Below the pieces are notes generated by a model that did not search any database, was not told where the DNA came from, and worked only from the letters and a program-made list of their open reading frames with translations. From positions 904,001-968,000 of the forward strand of contig CP081161.1 in the NCBI GenBank assembly GCA_025141675.1: a stretch of 64,000 nucleotides of DNA, given 5' to 3'. The DNA is from Rhodobacteraceae bacterium S2214 (GTDB lineage: Bacteria > Pseudomonadota > Alphaproteobacteria > Rhodobacterales > Rhodobacteraceae). Positions within the stretch are counted from its first letter, which is position 1, and each line of letters begins with the position of its first letter. Both the position numbers and the translations under genes were made by a program. Shown here piece after piece: positions 35,044 to 45,067 of this stretch.

Positions 35044-36251
35044 CGTTTCATGAGGTCGGGAAGATCACCGGTCAGGCCTGCCGCTTCGCGCATAAATGAT
35101 CGGCGCAGGTTCGGCGCCTTGTTGACCAGACCCATCCCCAAATCGCGCGCTGCTCGCAGTAGGGGGTTATCGTTGGAAAACAAACGGTTGAATGTGTCTG
35201 TCGCAACCGCAAGCGTCGCCGTATCGAACCGACGCCATTGTTGGTAACGCGACAGCGTTTGTGCGCCACCGATGTCCTCGCCCCGCGCGCGGGCTTCCTT
35301 CAGCACTTGTGCTAGGGCCGCGACGTCACGCAATCCTGCATTCAGGCCTTGGCCCGCAATCGGGTGGACACCGTGTGCCGCATCGCCGACCAGCGCAACG
35401 CGGTCTGCGATAAAACTGTCAGCAAGCGATAGACCAAGCGGATAGGTGAACCTTTGCCCGACCAATGAAATCTCGCCAAGGAAACTGCCAAAGGCGGGCC
35501 GTAGCGCATCCAAGAAACCCGCATCATCAAGCCCCGCAATCATGTTCGCGCGACTGGTTACTTCTGACCAAACAATAGATGACCGGTTTTCGGTCAGTGG
35601 CAGAATTGCGAGCGGCCCATTGGGCATAAAGAATTGGTGCGCGATGCCGCCGTGCGGTTTTTCATGAGCGACGGCGCAAACAATCGCAGTTTGGTCATAC
35701 CCCCACGCCGTTCGCCCGATACCAGAACGTTCAGCAGTGCCGCTACGGCGTCCATCGGATCCGATCAGAACCTTGCCGGACATCGTGCCGCCGGACGCCA
35801 GCGTCACCTCTACCCCGTTCGGTTTAACCGTTTGACTTACAACGGTTTCGCCCGACATTTGCGTAATCAATGGCTGCGCGGCTATGGCATCCAAAAACGC
35901 CCGCCGCAGGTGCCGATCTTCGACAAGATACCCCATCGGCCCTTCTTCAATTTCAGCATGGTCAAAGTGCATCATCCAAGGCGACGGACCTTCACCTGCG
36001 CGGCCATCGGTCACTTTAATCTCGAGCATGGGTTCCGCATGATCAGCGACCTGTTCCCAGACGCCAATCTGCCGCAACAGTCGCATCGACGTCAGCGCCA
36101 GCGCATAGGATCGCCCGTCAAAATCACGGTCTTTGCGTGTATCTTCGGGCAGGGCGTCAATAATCGTGACCGAAAACCCTGCTTTCGCTGCTGCCAACGC
36201 CAAGGCCGGACCGTTCAGGCCGCCACCTACGATAATCAAATCATTGCTCAT
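35040..36251 (-). CDS. UbiH/UbiF/Coq6 family FAD-dependent hydroxylase
   Basis: 403 residues from ATG 36251 (an earlier ATG adds 12 residues with no similarity). FAD-binding GGGLNGPALALAAAKAG at the N-terminus, the DG motif GSDGRRSGTAE, and the second FAD motif VGDAAHGVHPIAGQGLNAGLRD, diagnostic of the UbiH/Coq6 class of flavin monooxygenases. It hydroxylates the aromatic ring of a ubiquinone precursor; which carbon (C1, C5 or C6) is not clear from sequence, so no specific symbol. It is divergent from the amidase gene with 82 bp between them. Confidence 0.88.
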   Translation of the reverse strand: MSNDLIIVGGGLNGPALALAAAKAGFSVTIIDALPEDTRKDRDFDGRSYALALTSMRLLRQIGVWEQVADHAEPMLEIKVTDGRAGEGPSPWMMHFDHAEIEEGPMGYLVEDRHLRRAFLDAIAAQPLITQMSGETVVSQTVKPNGVEVTLASGGTMSGKVLIGSDGRRSGTAERSGIGRTAWGYDQTAIVCAVAHEKPHGGIAHQFFMPNGPLAILPLTENRSSIVWSEVTSRANMIAGLDDAGFLDALRPAFGSFLGEISLVGQRFTYPLGLSLADSFIADRVALVGDAAHGVHPIAGQGLNAGLRDVAALAQVLKEARARGEDIGGAQTLSRYQQWRRFDTATLAVATDTFNRLFSNDNPLLRAARDLGMGLVNKAPNLRRSFMREAAGLTGDLPDLMKR

Positions 36252-36333
36252 GGGCCTAGATATGGGGGTCTGCACGGGATTGTCCATGCGCCGCGTCGCC
36301 GCTACCTTCGTCGTGAAGAAATAGGAGACCGCG

Positions 36334-37692
36334 ATGCAAGACTGGCTATGGATGACCGCCGCTGATTTGGGGCGCGGGATTGCGGATGGGATGATTGATC
36401 CCGTTGCGTTGACCGAAACCTATCTGACCGCCATCGACGGGCATCCGTTACGCGACCGCATTTACGCGCGGGTCAGCCACGATCGGGCGCGGGCAGAGGC
36501 GCGGGCAGCTGCAACACGTGCCGCCAGTGGGTTGCGCAGATCGCCATTGGACGGTGTGCCTGTGTCGTGGAAAGATTTGTTCGACACCGCGGGCTTAGGA
36601 ACTGAAGCTGGGACCAAGCTAATGGCGGGCAGGGTCCCTGATGCCGACGCTGAAGTCTTGCAAAACGCTACTGCCGCTGGCCTCGTTTGCCTCGGCAAGA
36701 CCCACATGTCTGAAATCGCATTTTCCGGCTTGGGCCTGAACCCGATGACCGCAACACCGCCCTGCAAAAACGATGCAGAGGCGGTGCCGGGCGGGTCGTC
36801 TAGCGGGGCTGCCGCGTCGGTCGCATTTGGGCTGGCAGCGGCTGGCATTGGATCGGATACGGGCGGGTCGGTGCGCATCCCGTCGGCATGGAACGATTTG
36901 GTCGGGTTGAAGACAAGCCACGGATTGCTAAGCCTTAAAGGCGTCGTGCCGCTGTGTCAGACTTTTGATACGGTCGGGCCATTGTGCCGGTCTGTTGAAG
37001 ACGCGAACCTTCTGTTTGGTCTGCTCGGCGGTACCAAGTCCGCTGATCTTGGCGCGGCATCTTTGGCGGGCCTGAATGTCGCGATCTTGGATACCATCGC
37101 GATGGACGGCGTACGTGATGCCCCGCTACAGGCTTTTGAAAACGCTGTCGCCCTATTGGAAGCACAGGGTGTAAACGTCACCCACGCAAATTTCCCACAA
37201 CTGGCACAAGCCTTTGATGTCGCTGGAAACCTGTACGCGGGTGACAGTTACGGCTGGTGGCGTGACAAAGTCGAAGCAGCACCAGAAAAAATGTTCCCGC
37301 AAATCCTTGAACGGGTACGTGGGGGGCAGCACGTTTCTGCGGCTGATTACGTCAGCGGATGGAATTTGCTGCGACAGGTGCGCGACACCTTCACCGCCGC
37401 GTTCGCAGGGTTCGACGCCGTGATCATGCCAACGGCCCCGATATTGCCGCCAAATGCGGATCGGCTTTTGACCGATGACGCCTACTACAAAACCGAAAAC
37501 CTGCTGGCATTGCGCAATACACGCATCGCGAACTTGTTAGACCTCACGTCGTTGACCCTGCCGACAGGGACACCGTCCTGCGGGATCATGTTCAACACAC
37601 CAAAACACGCCGAAGCGCGCCTATTGCGTATCGGTGCTGCAGCAGAGGCGGCATTACGCGCAGGACAGGACACAAAAGACACAATCGCCTAA
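36334..37692 (+). CDS. Amidase signature family enzyme
   Basis: 452 residues, start ATG 36334 after GGAGACC. The Ser-cisSer-Lys triad is seen as K80 (VSWKDLFD), S155 (PGGSSSG) and S179 (SDTGGSVRIPS), with the family spacing of 24 residues between the serines. It hydrolyses a C-N amide bond; the substrate is unknown. It is related to GatA and aryl/aliphatic amidases but, with no gatB or gatC nearby, is not the Glu-tRNA amidotransferase subunit. It is followed by dapC after 100 bp. Confidence 0.87.
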   Translation: MQDWLWMTAADLGRGIADGMIDPVALTETYLTAIDGHPLRDRIYARVSHDRARAEARAAATRAASGLRRSPLDGVPVSWKDLFDTAGLGTEAGTKLMAGRVPDADAEVLQNATAAGLVCLGKTHMSEIAFSGLGLNPMTATPPCKNDAEAVPGGSSSGAAASVAFGLAAAGIGSDTGGSVRIPSAWNDLVGLKTSHGLLSLKGVVPLCQTFDTVGPLCRSVEDANLLFGLLGGTKSADLGAASLAGLNVAILDTIAMDGVRDAPLQAFENAVALLEAQGVNVTHANFPQLAQAFDVAGNLYAGDSYGWWRDKVEAAPEKMFPQILERVRGGQHVSAADYVSGWNLLRQVRDTFTAAFAGFDAVIMPTAPILPPNADRLLTDDAYYKTENLLALRNTRIANLLDLTSLTLPTGTPSCGIMFNTPKHAEARLLRIGAAAEAALRAGQDTKDTIA

Positions 37693-37792
37693 CGGCTTGC
37701 CACAATCTGCCCACGCTATTCTGGACAGACGCCTAAACCAGCGGCTACGTTGGACAAAAGCGGGGCGAAATGATCCCGCACATGAGGCAGTT

Positions 37793-38971
37793 ATGGTATA
37801 CCCTGAGCGGTTTTCTTCCCTTCCGGAAGCGACGTGGCCCCGTTTGCGTGGGCTACTCGATCATCGGACACCCGGTGGCGAGGTCATTAATATGACCATC
37901 GGCGAACCACAGCACGCGTTCCCTGATTTCGTTGGCCCATTGCTGGCAAAGCATATGGGCGATTTTCGTAAGTATCCGAATAATAACGGAACTGTGGCCC
38001 TGTTGGACGCGATCACACTGTGGTTGGACAAGCGATACAATGTATCTGTGACGCCAGACAATATCCTGAACCTGAACGGCACCCGTGAAGGATTGTTCAA
38101 CGCGGCCATCGCCCTTGGGCCAGAGACGAAGAACGGCAAACGGCCTGTGGTTTTGTCGCCGAACCCGTTTTATCCGGCCTATTCTGCTGCTGCGAATGCG
38201 ATTGGGGCCGAAGCGATTTTTGTGCCTGCGACGGATGAAACTGGGCATTTGCCGGATTACACGGCCATGCCAGAGGACGTGTTGGAACGCACAACGCTTG
38301 CCTACATTTGCTCGCCAGCGAACCCGCAGGGCGCTGTAGCTGACGAAGCGTATTGGACAAAACTGATCGCCTTGGCGGAAAAGTATGATTTCAAAATCTT
38401 CGCAGATGAATGCTATTCCGAAATCTACCGTGACACGCCGCCTGTCGGTGCGTTGGAAATGGCGCAGCGTTTGGGGTGCGACCCTGACCGCGTGATGATC
38501 TTCCATTCGCTGTCGAAACGGTCGAACCTTGCTGGTTTGCGGTCAGGTTTCTGCGCAGGTGGTCTTGAGAGCATTCGCCGTGTGCGCCAATTGCGCGCCT
38601 ATGCGGGCACGCCGTCGCCTGAACCGTTGCAGGCCGTGGCAGCTGCCGCGTGGCTGGACGAAAACCACGTGATCGAAAACCGCGCCCTTTACCAACAAAA
38701 ATACAAAGCCGCCGACCAAATCATGGGCGATGTGCCGGGCTACAAATCACCAGACGCCGGTTTTTTCCTGTGGTTGCCCGTTGAGAACGGCGAAGCCGCA
38801 GCGGTGAAGCTGTGGGAAGAAACAGGTGTGCGCACGTTGCCGGGGGCCTATTTGGCCCGCGATTTCAACGGCGTGAACCCAGCAGACAAATTTTTACGGG
38901 TCGCCATGGTGGCCCCAACACAAGAAATGCAGCGCGGTCTGACGATCCTCCGCGACTGTCTCTACGACTGA
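37793..38971 (+). CDS. dapC: Aminotransferase, likely N-succinyl-LL-diaminopimelate aminotransferase
   Basis: 392 residues from ATG 37793, with GAGG a few bases upstream; a longer frame into the amidase gene was discarded. Fold-type I PLP aminotransferase: [31 protein letters not shown] and PLP-lysine K242 in [16 protein letters not shown], a string typical of DapC. It would form N-succinyl-LL-diaminopimelate, between the dapD and dapE steps, both present in this window. The 10-bp gap to ftsK indicates co-transcription. Substrate assignment is from family likeness and linkage. Confidence 0.82.
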   Translation: MVYPERFSSLPEATWPRLRGLLDHRTPGGEVINMTIGEPQHAFPDFVGPLLAKHMGDFRKYPNNNGTVALLDAITLWLDKRYNVSVTPDNILNLNGTREGLFNAAIALGPETKNGKRPVVLSPNPFYPAYSAAANAIGAEAIFVPATDETGHLPDYTAMPEDVLERTTLAYICSPANPQGAVADEAYWTKLIALAEKYDFKIFADECYSEIYRDTPPVGALEMAQRLGCDPDRVMIFHSLSKRSNLAGLRSGFCAGGLESIRRVRQLRAYAGTPSPEPLQAVAAAAWLDENHVIENRALYQQKYKAADQIMGDVPGYKSPDAGFFLWLPVENGEAAAVKLWEETGVRTLPGAYLARDFNGVNPADKFLRVAMVAPTQEMQRGLTILRDCLYD

Positions 38972-38981
38972 GGGAATAACG

Positions 38982-41900
38982 ATGGCATCTTATCAGGCAC
39001 GCAAGCGCGATCCACTTTTGGACAGCAATACACAGGCGGTGATCGAAAAACGCAGCAAGGAATTGCTGGGTTTTGCGTTGATCGGCGTTGGTTTGTTGTT
39101 CGCGGCGATGATCTACAGCTTTTCGCCAAACGATCCATCATGGATTTCCGCAACTGACGCACCTGTGCAGAACTGGTTGGGTCAATCCGGCGCGTCCGCC
39201 GCTGCAACCTTGATGATGATCGTGGGCAAGGGCGCATGGATGATCCCGCTCGCGTTGGTCGCGTGGGGCCTGCGTTTTGCGCTGCACTACGGCCATGAAC
39301 GCGCGATGAGCCGCGCGATTTTCGCGCCCATCGCTGTTGTGGTTGCGTCCCTTTATGCCGCGACATTGGTGCCAAGCGTGAACTGGCCACCGAACTTTGG
39401 CCTTGGTGGCCTGTTCGGTGACACTGTTCTTGGCGTGACGCTGCAAATCCTGATCCCTCTGGGTGCGCCGTTTGCGTTGAAATTGCTGTCACTTATTTTG
39501 GCGGTCTGCATGATTGTGGTGACGTTGTTCACCTTGGGTTTCACCAAAGAAGAAATTCGCACAGGCATCCGCTTTATGTTCTTGGGAGTAGTAATGGCCT
39601 ACGCGCTGTTGCTACGCGTGCTTGGCAGAGGTGCCGCCGCCTCTGCCAATGCCGCAAATGGCTTGGGCCAAACGATTGCTGCAAAGCGCGAACAATCGCG
39701 TTTGAACCGTGAAGCAGCAGCGCTAGCCGCAGCCGAAGAAGCCGAAGCCGCTGCCTTGATCCCCGATCCGATCATGCCGGTTCCAGCCGCTGAAATGAAG
39801 AAACGTGCAACAGCCGTCGTGCGCGCAAACCCAGCGATGCCTGTGGAAACAGCGCGCAAAATGCCGCCGATGCCGGGGTCCCAGGTCGAAGAACCCGCTG
39901 TTGCGGCGCCTGTCGAAGAACCTGTTCTCACGGCGCCAACACGCGAACCAGCCCCGCAATCGACCGGTTTCTTGGCTGGTTTGCTCAAGCGCAACGCGCC
40001 TGAACCCGTTGTTGAAGAAGCACCAGCAGCGCCTGAAGATCGTGTATCCGCACGGATCGCTGACGCTGTTCGGTCCCGCAAAGGTCCAGCACCCGTCACC
40101 GATTTAGGTGCACGGATTGAACCATCACTGACCAAAGGGCGCGGCCCACAGCCGATGATTTTGGACACTACGCCACGCGGTCTGCCGCCATTGCCGGAAG
40201 ACGTGCCAATGGTCGAGGCGGGCTTTATGGACGCGCCTGTCGATGATCCCGTGATCGAAGAGATCGCAGAAATCGAAGCACCGATGGAGGTCGCGGCACC
40301 CGTCCGGCCCGTTTTGCAGCGCAATTTTGCACCCGTGCAAGAACCAGTCGCTGAACCAGAGGTCCAGCGTGTCGAAATTCCGGAACAGGCCCCGAAGAAG
40401 GTCGTGCAGCACCCGTTGAAACGCGAAACACTACCGTCCAAGCAAGCCTTGCGCGAAAGCCAGCCTGCGCTGCCGCTGGAAGAAAACAAATACGCTGATT
40501 TCGAAATGCCGCCGCTGAACCTGCTGCGCGGGCCAGAGACGATCGAACGCTATGTTCTGTCCGACGAAGCGCTGGAAGAAAACGCGCGGATGCTGGAATC
40601 CGTGCTCGACGACTACGGCGTCAAAGGCGAAATCGTGTCTGTGCGTCCGGGCCCGGTTGTGACGATGTACGAACTCGAACCAGCACCCGGTTTGAAAGCA
40701 TCCCGCGTGATCGGCCTCGCCGACGATATCGCACGGTCCATGTCCGCGCTGTCCGCACGTGTGTCCACAGTGCCGGGCCGGTCTGTGATCGGGATCGAAT
40801 TGCCGAACGAAAAACGCGAAATGGTTGTGCTGCGCGAAATGCTGTCAGCGCGTGATTTTGGCGATAGCAGCATGAAACTGCCGCTGGCGCTCGGTAAGGA
40901 CATCGGTGGTGAGCCAATCATCGCAAACCTTGCGAAGATGCCGCACCTTTTGATCGCGGGGACAACCGGTTCCGGTAAATCCGTGGCGATCAACACGATG
41001 ATCCTGTCGTTGCTGTATAAGCTCAGCCCCGAAGATTGCCGGATGATCATGATCGATCCGAAAATGCTCGAACTGTCGGTTTACGACGGCATTCCGCATC
41101 TGCTGTCCCCAGTTGTGACTGACCCGAAAAAGGCCGTTGTTGCGCTGAAATGGGTCGTGGGCGAGATGGAAGAACGGTACCGCAAAATGTCCAAAATGGG
41201 CGTGCGGAACATCGACGGCTATAACGGGCGTGTGCGCGAAGCACTTGGTAAGGACGAAATGTTCAGCCGCACCGTGCAAACTGGTTTCGACGATGAAACC
41301 GGCGATCCGGTCTTCGAGACAGAAGAGTTCAAGCCAGAGGTGCTGCCATACATCGTCGTCGTTGTGGACGAGATGGCCGACCTGATGATGGTCGCCGGCA
41401 AAGAAATCGAAGCCTGCATTCAGCGTCTGGCGCAGATGGCGCGTGCATCGGGTATTCACCTGATCATGGCGACACAGCGTCCGTCCGTTGACGTCATCAC
41501 CGGTACGATCAAGGCCAACTTCCCGACGCGGATTTCCTTCCAGGTCACGTCGAAAATCGACAGCCGCACCATCCTTGGTGAAATGGGTGCCGAACAACTG
41601 CTGGGCATGGGTGACATGCTTTATATGGCGGGTGGCGGTAAAATTTCCCGTATCCACGGGCCGTTCTGTTCGGACGAGGAAGTCGAAGAAATCGTGAACC
41701 ACCTGAAAGGCTTCGGTCCACCAGAATATATGTCTGGTGTTGTTGAAGGCCCAGAAGACGGCAAGAGCAGTGACATCGATCTGGTGCTTGGCCTTGGCGA
41801 CGGGTCCGATACGGAAAACGCGCTTTACGACACGGCTGTCGCCATCGTCATCAAGGACCGGAAATGCTCAACGTCCTACATCCAGCGTAAGCTCGCGATT

Positions 41901-42008
41901 GGGTACAACAAAGCAGCTAGGCTTGTGGAACAGATGGAAGACGAAGGCGTCGTTTCATCAGCAAACCACGTCGGCAAACGCGAAATTTTGGTGCCTGAAC
42001 AACACTAG
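38982..42008 (+). CDS. ftsK: DNA translocase FtsK/SpoIIIE
   Basis: 1008 residues. Four N-terminal membrane segments (about 25-200), a long Pro/Ala/Glu-rich linker (about 230-490), then the motor: Walker A GTTGSGKS at 660-667, Walker [31 protein letters not shown], and a C-terminal gamma winged helix (about 940-1005) that reads KOPS/dif signals. It moves chromosome ends across the septum at division and activates XerCD. It starts 10 bp after dapC. A strong terminator at 42039 follows. Confidence 0.96.
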   Translation: MASYQARKRDPLLDSNTQAVIEKRSKELLGFALIGVGLLFAAMIYSFSPNDPSWISATDAPVQNWLGQSGASAAATLMMIVGKGAWMIPLALVAWGLRFALHYGHERAMSRAIFAPIAVVVASLYAATLVPSVNWPPNFGLGGLFGDTVLGVTLQILIPLGAPFALKLLSLILAVCMIVVTLFTLGFTKEEIRTGIRFMFLGVVMAYALLLRVLGRGAAASANAANGLGQTIAAKREQSRLNREAAALAAAEEAEAAALIPDPIMPVPAAEMKKRATAVVRANPAMPVETARKMPPMPGSQVEEPAVAAPVEEPVLTAPTREPAPQSTGFLAGLLKRNAPEPVVEEAPAAPEDRVSARIADAVRSRKGPAPVTDLGARIEPSLTKGRGPQPMILDTTPRGLPPLPEDVPMVEAGFMDAPVDDPVIEEIAEIEAPMEVAAPVRPVLQRNFAPVQEPVAEPEVQRVEIPEQAPKKVVQHPLKRETLPSKQALRESQPALPLEENKYADFEMPPLNLLRGPETIERYVLSDEALEENARMLESVLDDYGVKGEIVSVRPGPVVTMYELEPAPGLKASRVIGLADDIARSMSALSARVSTVPGRSVIGIELPNEKREMVVLREMLSARDFGDSSMKLPLALGKDIGGEPIIANLAKMPHLLIAGTTGSGKSVAINTMILSLLYKLSPEDCRMIMIDPKMLELSVYDGIPHLLSPVVTDPKKAVVALKWVVGEMEERYRKMSKMGVRNIDGYNGRVREALGKDEMFSRTVQTGFDDETGDPVFETEEFKPEVLPYIVVVVDEMADLMMVAGKEIEACIQRLAQMARASGIHLIMATQRPSVDVITGTIKANFPTRISFQVTSKIDSRTILGEMGAEQLLGMGDMLYMAGGGKISRIHGPFCSDEEVEEIVNHLKGFGPPEYMSGVVEGPEDGKSSDIDLVLGLGDGSDTENALYDTAVAIVIKDRKCSTSYIQRKLAIGYNKAARLVEQMEDEGVVSSANHVGKREILVPEQH

Positions 42009-42038
42009 GATCGCATTGTGAGCGACAGTTGAAATAGG

Positions 42039-42063
42039 GGCGGGCCGCGTAAAGCGTCCCGCC
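42039..42063 (+). terminator. Terminator of dapC-ftsK
   Basis: GGCGGG (42039-42044) and CCCGCC (42058-42063) make a 6-bp GC stem with a 13-nt loop, followed by TTTCCTTATTTT, 30 bp after the ftsK stop. Confidence 0.75.
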
Positions 42064-42187
42064 TTTCCTTATTTTAAAGGGTGATAACCCGTGACGGCGG
42101 CATGTTATCGCTTATCATGTGGCACAACGGCCATGTTGGGCTTATGTCCTTGGGTGAAACATTGCCCGGTAACTGATAGGTAGCTTT

Positions 42188-42802
42188 ATGAAACGACGTG
42201 ATTTTCTGTCCATTGGTGTTGCAGCACTTGCGACCCCCGCCTTAGTGACCTCTGCCTCTGCGCAGCAATTGTCATTGGGTGAAGTGTCCGGATATCTGAA
42301 CCGTCTTGTGACTGCTCAGGGTGGTTTTACCCAGATCAATGGCGATGGTACGCTGTCCACGGGCCAGATTTTTATCAAACGGCCGGGTCGTATCCGGTTC
42401 GAATACAACGCGCCGGACAATTCTTTGATGATTGCTGGCGGTGGTCAGGTGGCGATCTTTGATCCGCGGTCGAACACGGCACCGGATCGGTATCCGCTGA
42501 ACCAGACACCGCTCAGCATTATTCTGGAACAGAACGTTGATCTTGGTCGCCGCCGCATGGTGACGGGCCATACGTCCGACGGCACATCCACGACCGTGAC
42601 CGCGCAAGACCCCGATCATCCGGAATACGGCAACATCCAGCTGGTGTTTACGGCGAACCCTGTTGAGCTGCGTCAGTGGGTTGTGACCGATGATACCGGT
42701 GGTCAGACGACAGTGATCCTGAACGACGTGGTGCCGGGTGCGGGTATCGCTGAATCAAAGTTCAACATTGTCAGCGAAATGCGCCGTCGCGGTTTTGAAT
42801 AA
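42188..42802 (+). CDS. lolA: Outer-membrane lipoprotein carrier LolA, with a Tat-like signal
   Basis: 204 residues. N-terminal signal MKRRDFLSIGVAALATP ending near residue 25 (ASA) contains the twin-arginine pattern RRDFL, unusual since LolA of enterics uses Sec. The mature part has LolA features: GGFTQINGDGTLSTGQIFIKRPGRIRFEYN and a DPDHPEYGNIQLVFTANPVELRQWVV stretch. It binds lipoproteins released by LolCDE and carries them to LolB in the outer membrane. Followed by a strong bidirectional terminator. It stands 179 bp after ftsK, so has its own promoter. Confidence 0.9.
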   Translation: MKRRDFLSIGVAALATPALVTSASAQQLSLGEVSGYLNRLVTAQGGFTQINGDGTLSTGQIFIKRPGRIRFEYNAPDNSLMIAGGGQVAIFDPRSNTAPDRYPLNQTPLSIILEQNVDLGRRRMVTGHTSDGTSTTVTAQDPDHPEYGNIQLVFTANPVELRQWVVTDDTGGQTTVILNDVVPGAGIAESKFNIVSEMRRRGFE

Positions 42803-42817
42803 AACCCGCGCATAGAA

Positions 42818-42850
42818 CAAAAAGCCCGCGTCACTGACGCGGGCTTTTTT
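42818..42850. terminator. Bidirectional terminator between lolA and the lytic transglycosylase
   Basis: GCCCGCGTC (42824-42832) and GACGCGGGC (42836-42844) form a 9-bp stem with a 3-nt loop, followed by TTTTTT on the plus strand and by a T run on the minus strand (A at 42819-42823). Confidence 0.9.
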
Positions 42851-42852
42851 GT

Positions 42853-43437
42853 TTAAATCTTGCCGCAGGATCGCAGCTGGGCCTCATAGGTCGTGGCGCG
42901 TCGTGCCACTTCGCCCGCGATCCGGATCAGCCACGGTTTGCGCCGCCATGTGCCGCGCAGATACCCGGACCGCCCATCGTGGTAGGCCAGATACTGATTG
43001 CGCGTGTCACCCAATGGCACGCCAGTTTCGCGGACCGTTGCGGTCATATACCAGCCCATAAAATCGGTCGCATCACGGATGCTTTCACGGTCAGCGCCGC
43101 GCCCTCCTTCTTGGTCTTGGTATTCTTCCCACGTGCCATCAAGCGCTTGGGAATAACCCAGTGCAGAAGACTGCCGTCCAATCGGGATCACACCCAACGC
43201 ATATTGATGCGGCGGACGGTTGTTCGAAATGAACTTACTCTCTTGGTAGATCATCGCCATGATCGTCGGAACAGGCACACCCCATTTGCGTTGGGTTGCC
43301 TTAAATGCCCGCAGGTATTCGGGTCGTTCGTTCACAATAGCACATGCATTATCAAGATCACGCGGGGCCGTGCCGTATCCAGAGGAACAGCTGCCTAGCA
43401 GAACTAAAAGTACCATTGCGCGGAAGAAACTGCTCAT
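42853..43437 (-). CDS. Lytic transglycosylase lipoprotein (SLT domain)
   Basis: 194 residues. A lipoprotein signal peptide with lipobox LLGSC gives lipidated C17. The SLT domain (about 45-185) has the catalytic glutamate E66 in AMIYQESKFIS and ALGYSQALDGTWEEY (GxxQ motif), plus YLAYHDGRSGY near the end. It cleaves the beta-1,4 bond of peptidoglycan with 1,6-anhydro product. Family 1-like EmtA/MltC-type proteins match the size. It shares the terminator at 42824 with lolA. The AEC transporter gene lies 75 bp upstream on the same strand. Confidence 0.87.
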   Translation of the reverse strand: MSSFFRAMVLLVLLGSCSSGYGTAPRDLDNACAIVNERPEYLRAFKATQRKWGVPVPTIMAMIYQESKFISNNRPPHQYALGVIPIGRQSSALGYSQALDGTWEEYQDQEGGRGADRESIRDATDFMGWYMTATVRETGVPLGDTRNQYLAYHDGRSGYLRGTWRRKPWLIRIAGEVARRATTYEAQLRSCGKI

Positions 43438-43512
43438 CGCCTCACGCCTATCATTTGTTTTTTTCCAGCCTAGCCCAATGCGGCTTGGCTGTGAACGGTG
43501 AATTCGCCGCAG

Positions 43513-44394
43513 TTAGATCACAAATGCAAGGATGAGCGGTAAACTGATCACAGAAAGCACCGTTGATGCGACGACCAATCCCGCGACAGGCTGGGCATCG
43601 GCCCCGTATTTTTCGGCCAGCATGTAGGATGTAACCGCAACAGGGGTAGAGACCTGCACGATCAGAACGGCTGCCGCCACGGGGGACAGCCCGAACCACG
43701 TCGCAGCCCACCATGCAGCACCCGCACAAACGCCGACCTTCACGACGGACAAGATTACGGCCTGCGTCATCGCCTTCGTCTCTAGCCGCGCAACGGCAAC
43801 CCCAAGCGTAATCAGCATGATCGGAATCGCCATTTGGCCAATCAGTTCCAGCGCGTTTGTTAAGAATTCTGGGGTCTCCCAACCGTTCCACAGGAACAAC
43901 GCGCCAAGTAACGTGGCGGCAACGAGCGGTTCTTTTACAACCTTGGTTAACGACCCGCCGCCAGACACCAACCAAATGCCGACCGTGAACGACAGGATCG
44001 CCATGACGGCGAAAACCACCACCGCGTAACCCAACCCGACCTCACCAAAAGCGAACAAGGCAAGCGGTAAGCCAAGGTTGCCGGTGTTCCCGAATATCAA
44101 CGGGGCAAGGAAGGTCTGCATGTCCAGCTTGCAAACCTTCACGACGATTAAAAAGGCAATAGCAACAAGCGTGTAGGCGACAAGGCTGGCCAATGTCAGC
44201 GTGGCCAATGCCTCTGGGTCGATCTCGGTCTTCATTAACGCCACAAAGATCAAACAAGGTACCGAAAGTGTCATCGCAAGGCGGGTTACAAACTCTACGC
44301 GGTATTCAAACCCCATCTTGACCCATGCAAAGCCGACAGCGGCAAGAAGAAAGACGGGGGCAGTGATGTTCAGGACTGTCAGTGCAAGGTTCAC
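43513..44394 (-). CDS. AEC (auxin efflux carrier) family transporter
   Basis: 293 residues from GTG 44394, with AAGGAAA seven to eight bases upstream. Ten hydrophobic segments are expected and visible, in two halves, with the family's conserved FGNTGNLGLPLALFAFG near residue 105 and GVAVARL in the second half. Members export or import carboxylates such as malonate, malate or similar anions; the substrate is unknown. It is divergent from hspQ, with an 82-bp gap that contains pyrimidine-rich sequence. Confidence 0.87.
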   Translation of the reverse strand: MNLALTVLNITAPVFLLAAVGFAWVKMGFEYRVEFVTRLAMTLSVPCLIFVALMKTEIDPEALATLTLASLVAYTLVAIAFLIVVKVCKLDMQTFLAPLIFGNTGNLGLPLALFAFGEVGLGYAVVVFAVMAILSFTVGIWLVSGGGSLTKVVKEPLVAATLLGALFLWNGWETPEFLTNALELIGQMAIPIMLITLGVAVARLETKAMTQAVILSVVKVGVCAGAAWWAATWFGLSPVAAAVLIVQVSTPVAVTSYMLAEKYGADAQPVAGLVVASTVLSVISLPLILAFVI

Positions 44395-44476
44395 AGACTG
44401 TTTCCTTTTTTTGAAGGTGTTTACCGTGGACTTTGGCAGGCTTCCGCGGCTAGTAAAAGGGTAGGGGACTATTGTT

Positions 44477-44803
44477 ATGTTTAAGACGCGTGCAAAATAT
44501 CATTTGGGACAAGTTGTCCGTCATCGCAAACATCCGTTTCGCGGTGTTGTTTTTGATGTCGATGCAATGTTTTCAAACACCGACGCTTGGTACGAAGCGA
44601 TCCCAGAAGACAGTCGTCCGGAAAAAGGGCAACCGTTCTACCATCTTTTGGCTGAGAACGATCAAAGCTACTACGTGGCTTATGTGTCCGAACAAAACCT
44701 TGTCGCCGACTACTCTGGCCAACCGGTAGAACACCCTGATCTCGACGATCTGTTTGGTCCCTTCGAAGATGGGCACTACCCGCTTCAGGTGCAAATGAAC
44801 TAA
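44477..44803 (+). CDS. hspQ: Heat shock protein HspQ
   Basis: 108 residues: KYHLGQVVRHRKHPFRGVVFDVD at the start, PFYHLLAENDQSYYVAYVSEQNL in the middle, and HPDLDDLFGPFEDGHYPL at the end, all as in the YccV/HspQ family of small DNA- and DnaA-associated proteins. In enterics HspQ is both a specificity factor for and a substrate of the Lon protease. It is transcribed alone, divergent from the AEC transporter. No heat-shock promoter could be assigned by eye. Confidence 0.93.
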   Translation: MFKTRAKYHLGQVVRHRKHPFRGVVFDVDAMFSNTDAWYEAIPEDSRPEKGQPFYHLLAENDQSYYVAYVSEQNLVADYSGQPVEHPDLDDLFGPFEDGHYPLQVQMN

Positions 44804-45067
44804 GCCATAGGCTTGGATGCGACGCATCGCGGTGCGTGATCCCAATCATCTTAAGATGATCATTTCAAAGACTATTTGATCAATGTTTGGGCTGTTGTTC
44901 GGGCATTTCTGTTTCGACGGCAAGTTTCGAAACGAATACCAATACTGATGGGTAGGTTGCGGAAAGAATTCTCGACACAATCGTAACGATAGCGTTAGCA
45001 TAAGGTTAAGATCAGCGCTTTGCTCGCTCCTGATCGCTCAATAGCTGCCTAACGAGAGAGATTTGTT
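44804..45067. other. 264-bp intergenic region with two short palindromes
   Basis: Holds no gene I can support. GATGCGACGCATC (44816-44828) is a palindrome around a central A, and ATCATCTTAAGATGAT (44845-44860) is a perfect 16-bp palindrome. They lie 13-57 bp after the hspQ stop. Neither has a T run, so a terminator role for hspQ is only possible. A GTTTCGA motif repeats near 44910-44935. The rest probably includes the promoter of the 196-aa membrane protein. Confidence 0.5.

Noticed and set aside
39599..40489. A Ser/Gly-rich 296-codon frame on the minus strand
   Set aside because: Shadow of the Pro/Ala/Glu-rich FtsK linker; low complexity.
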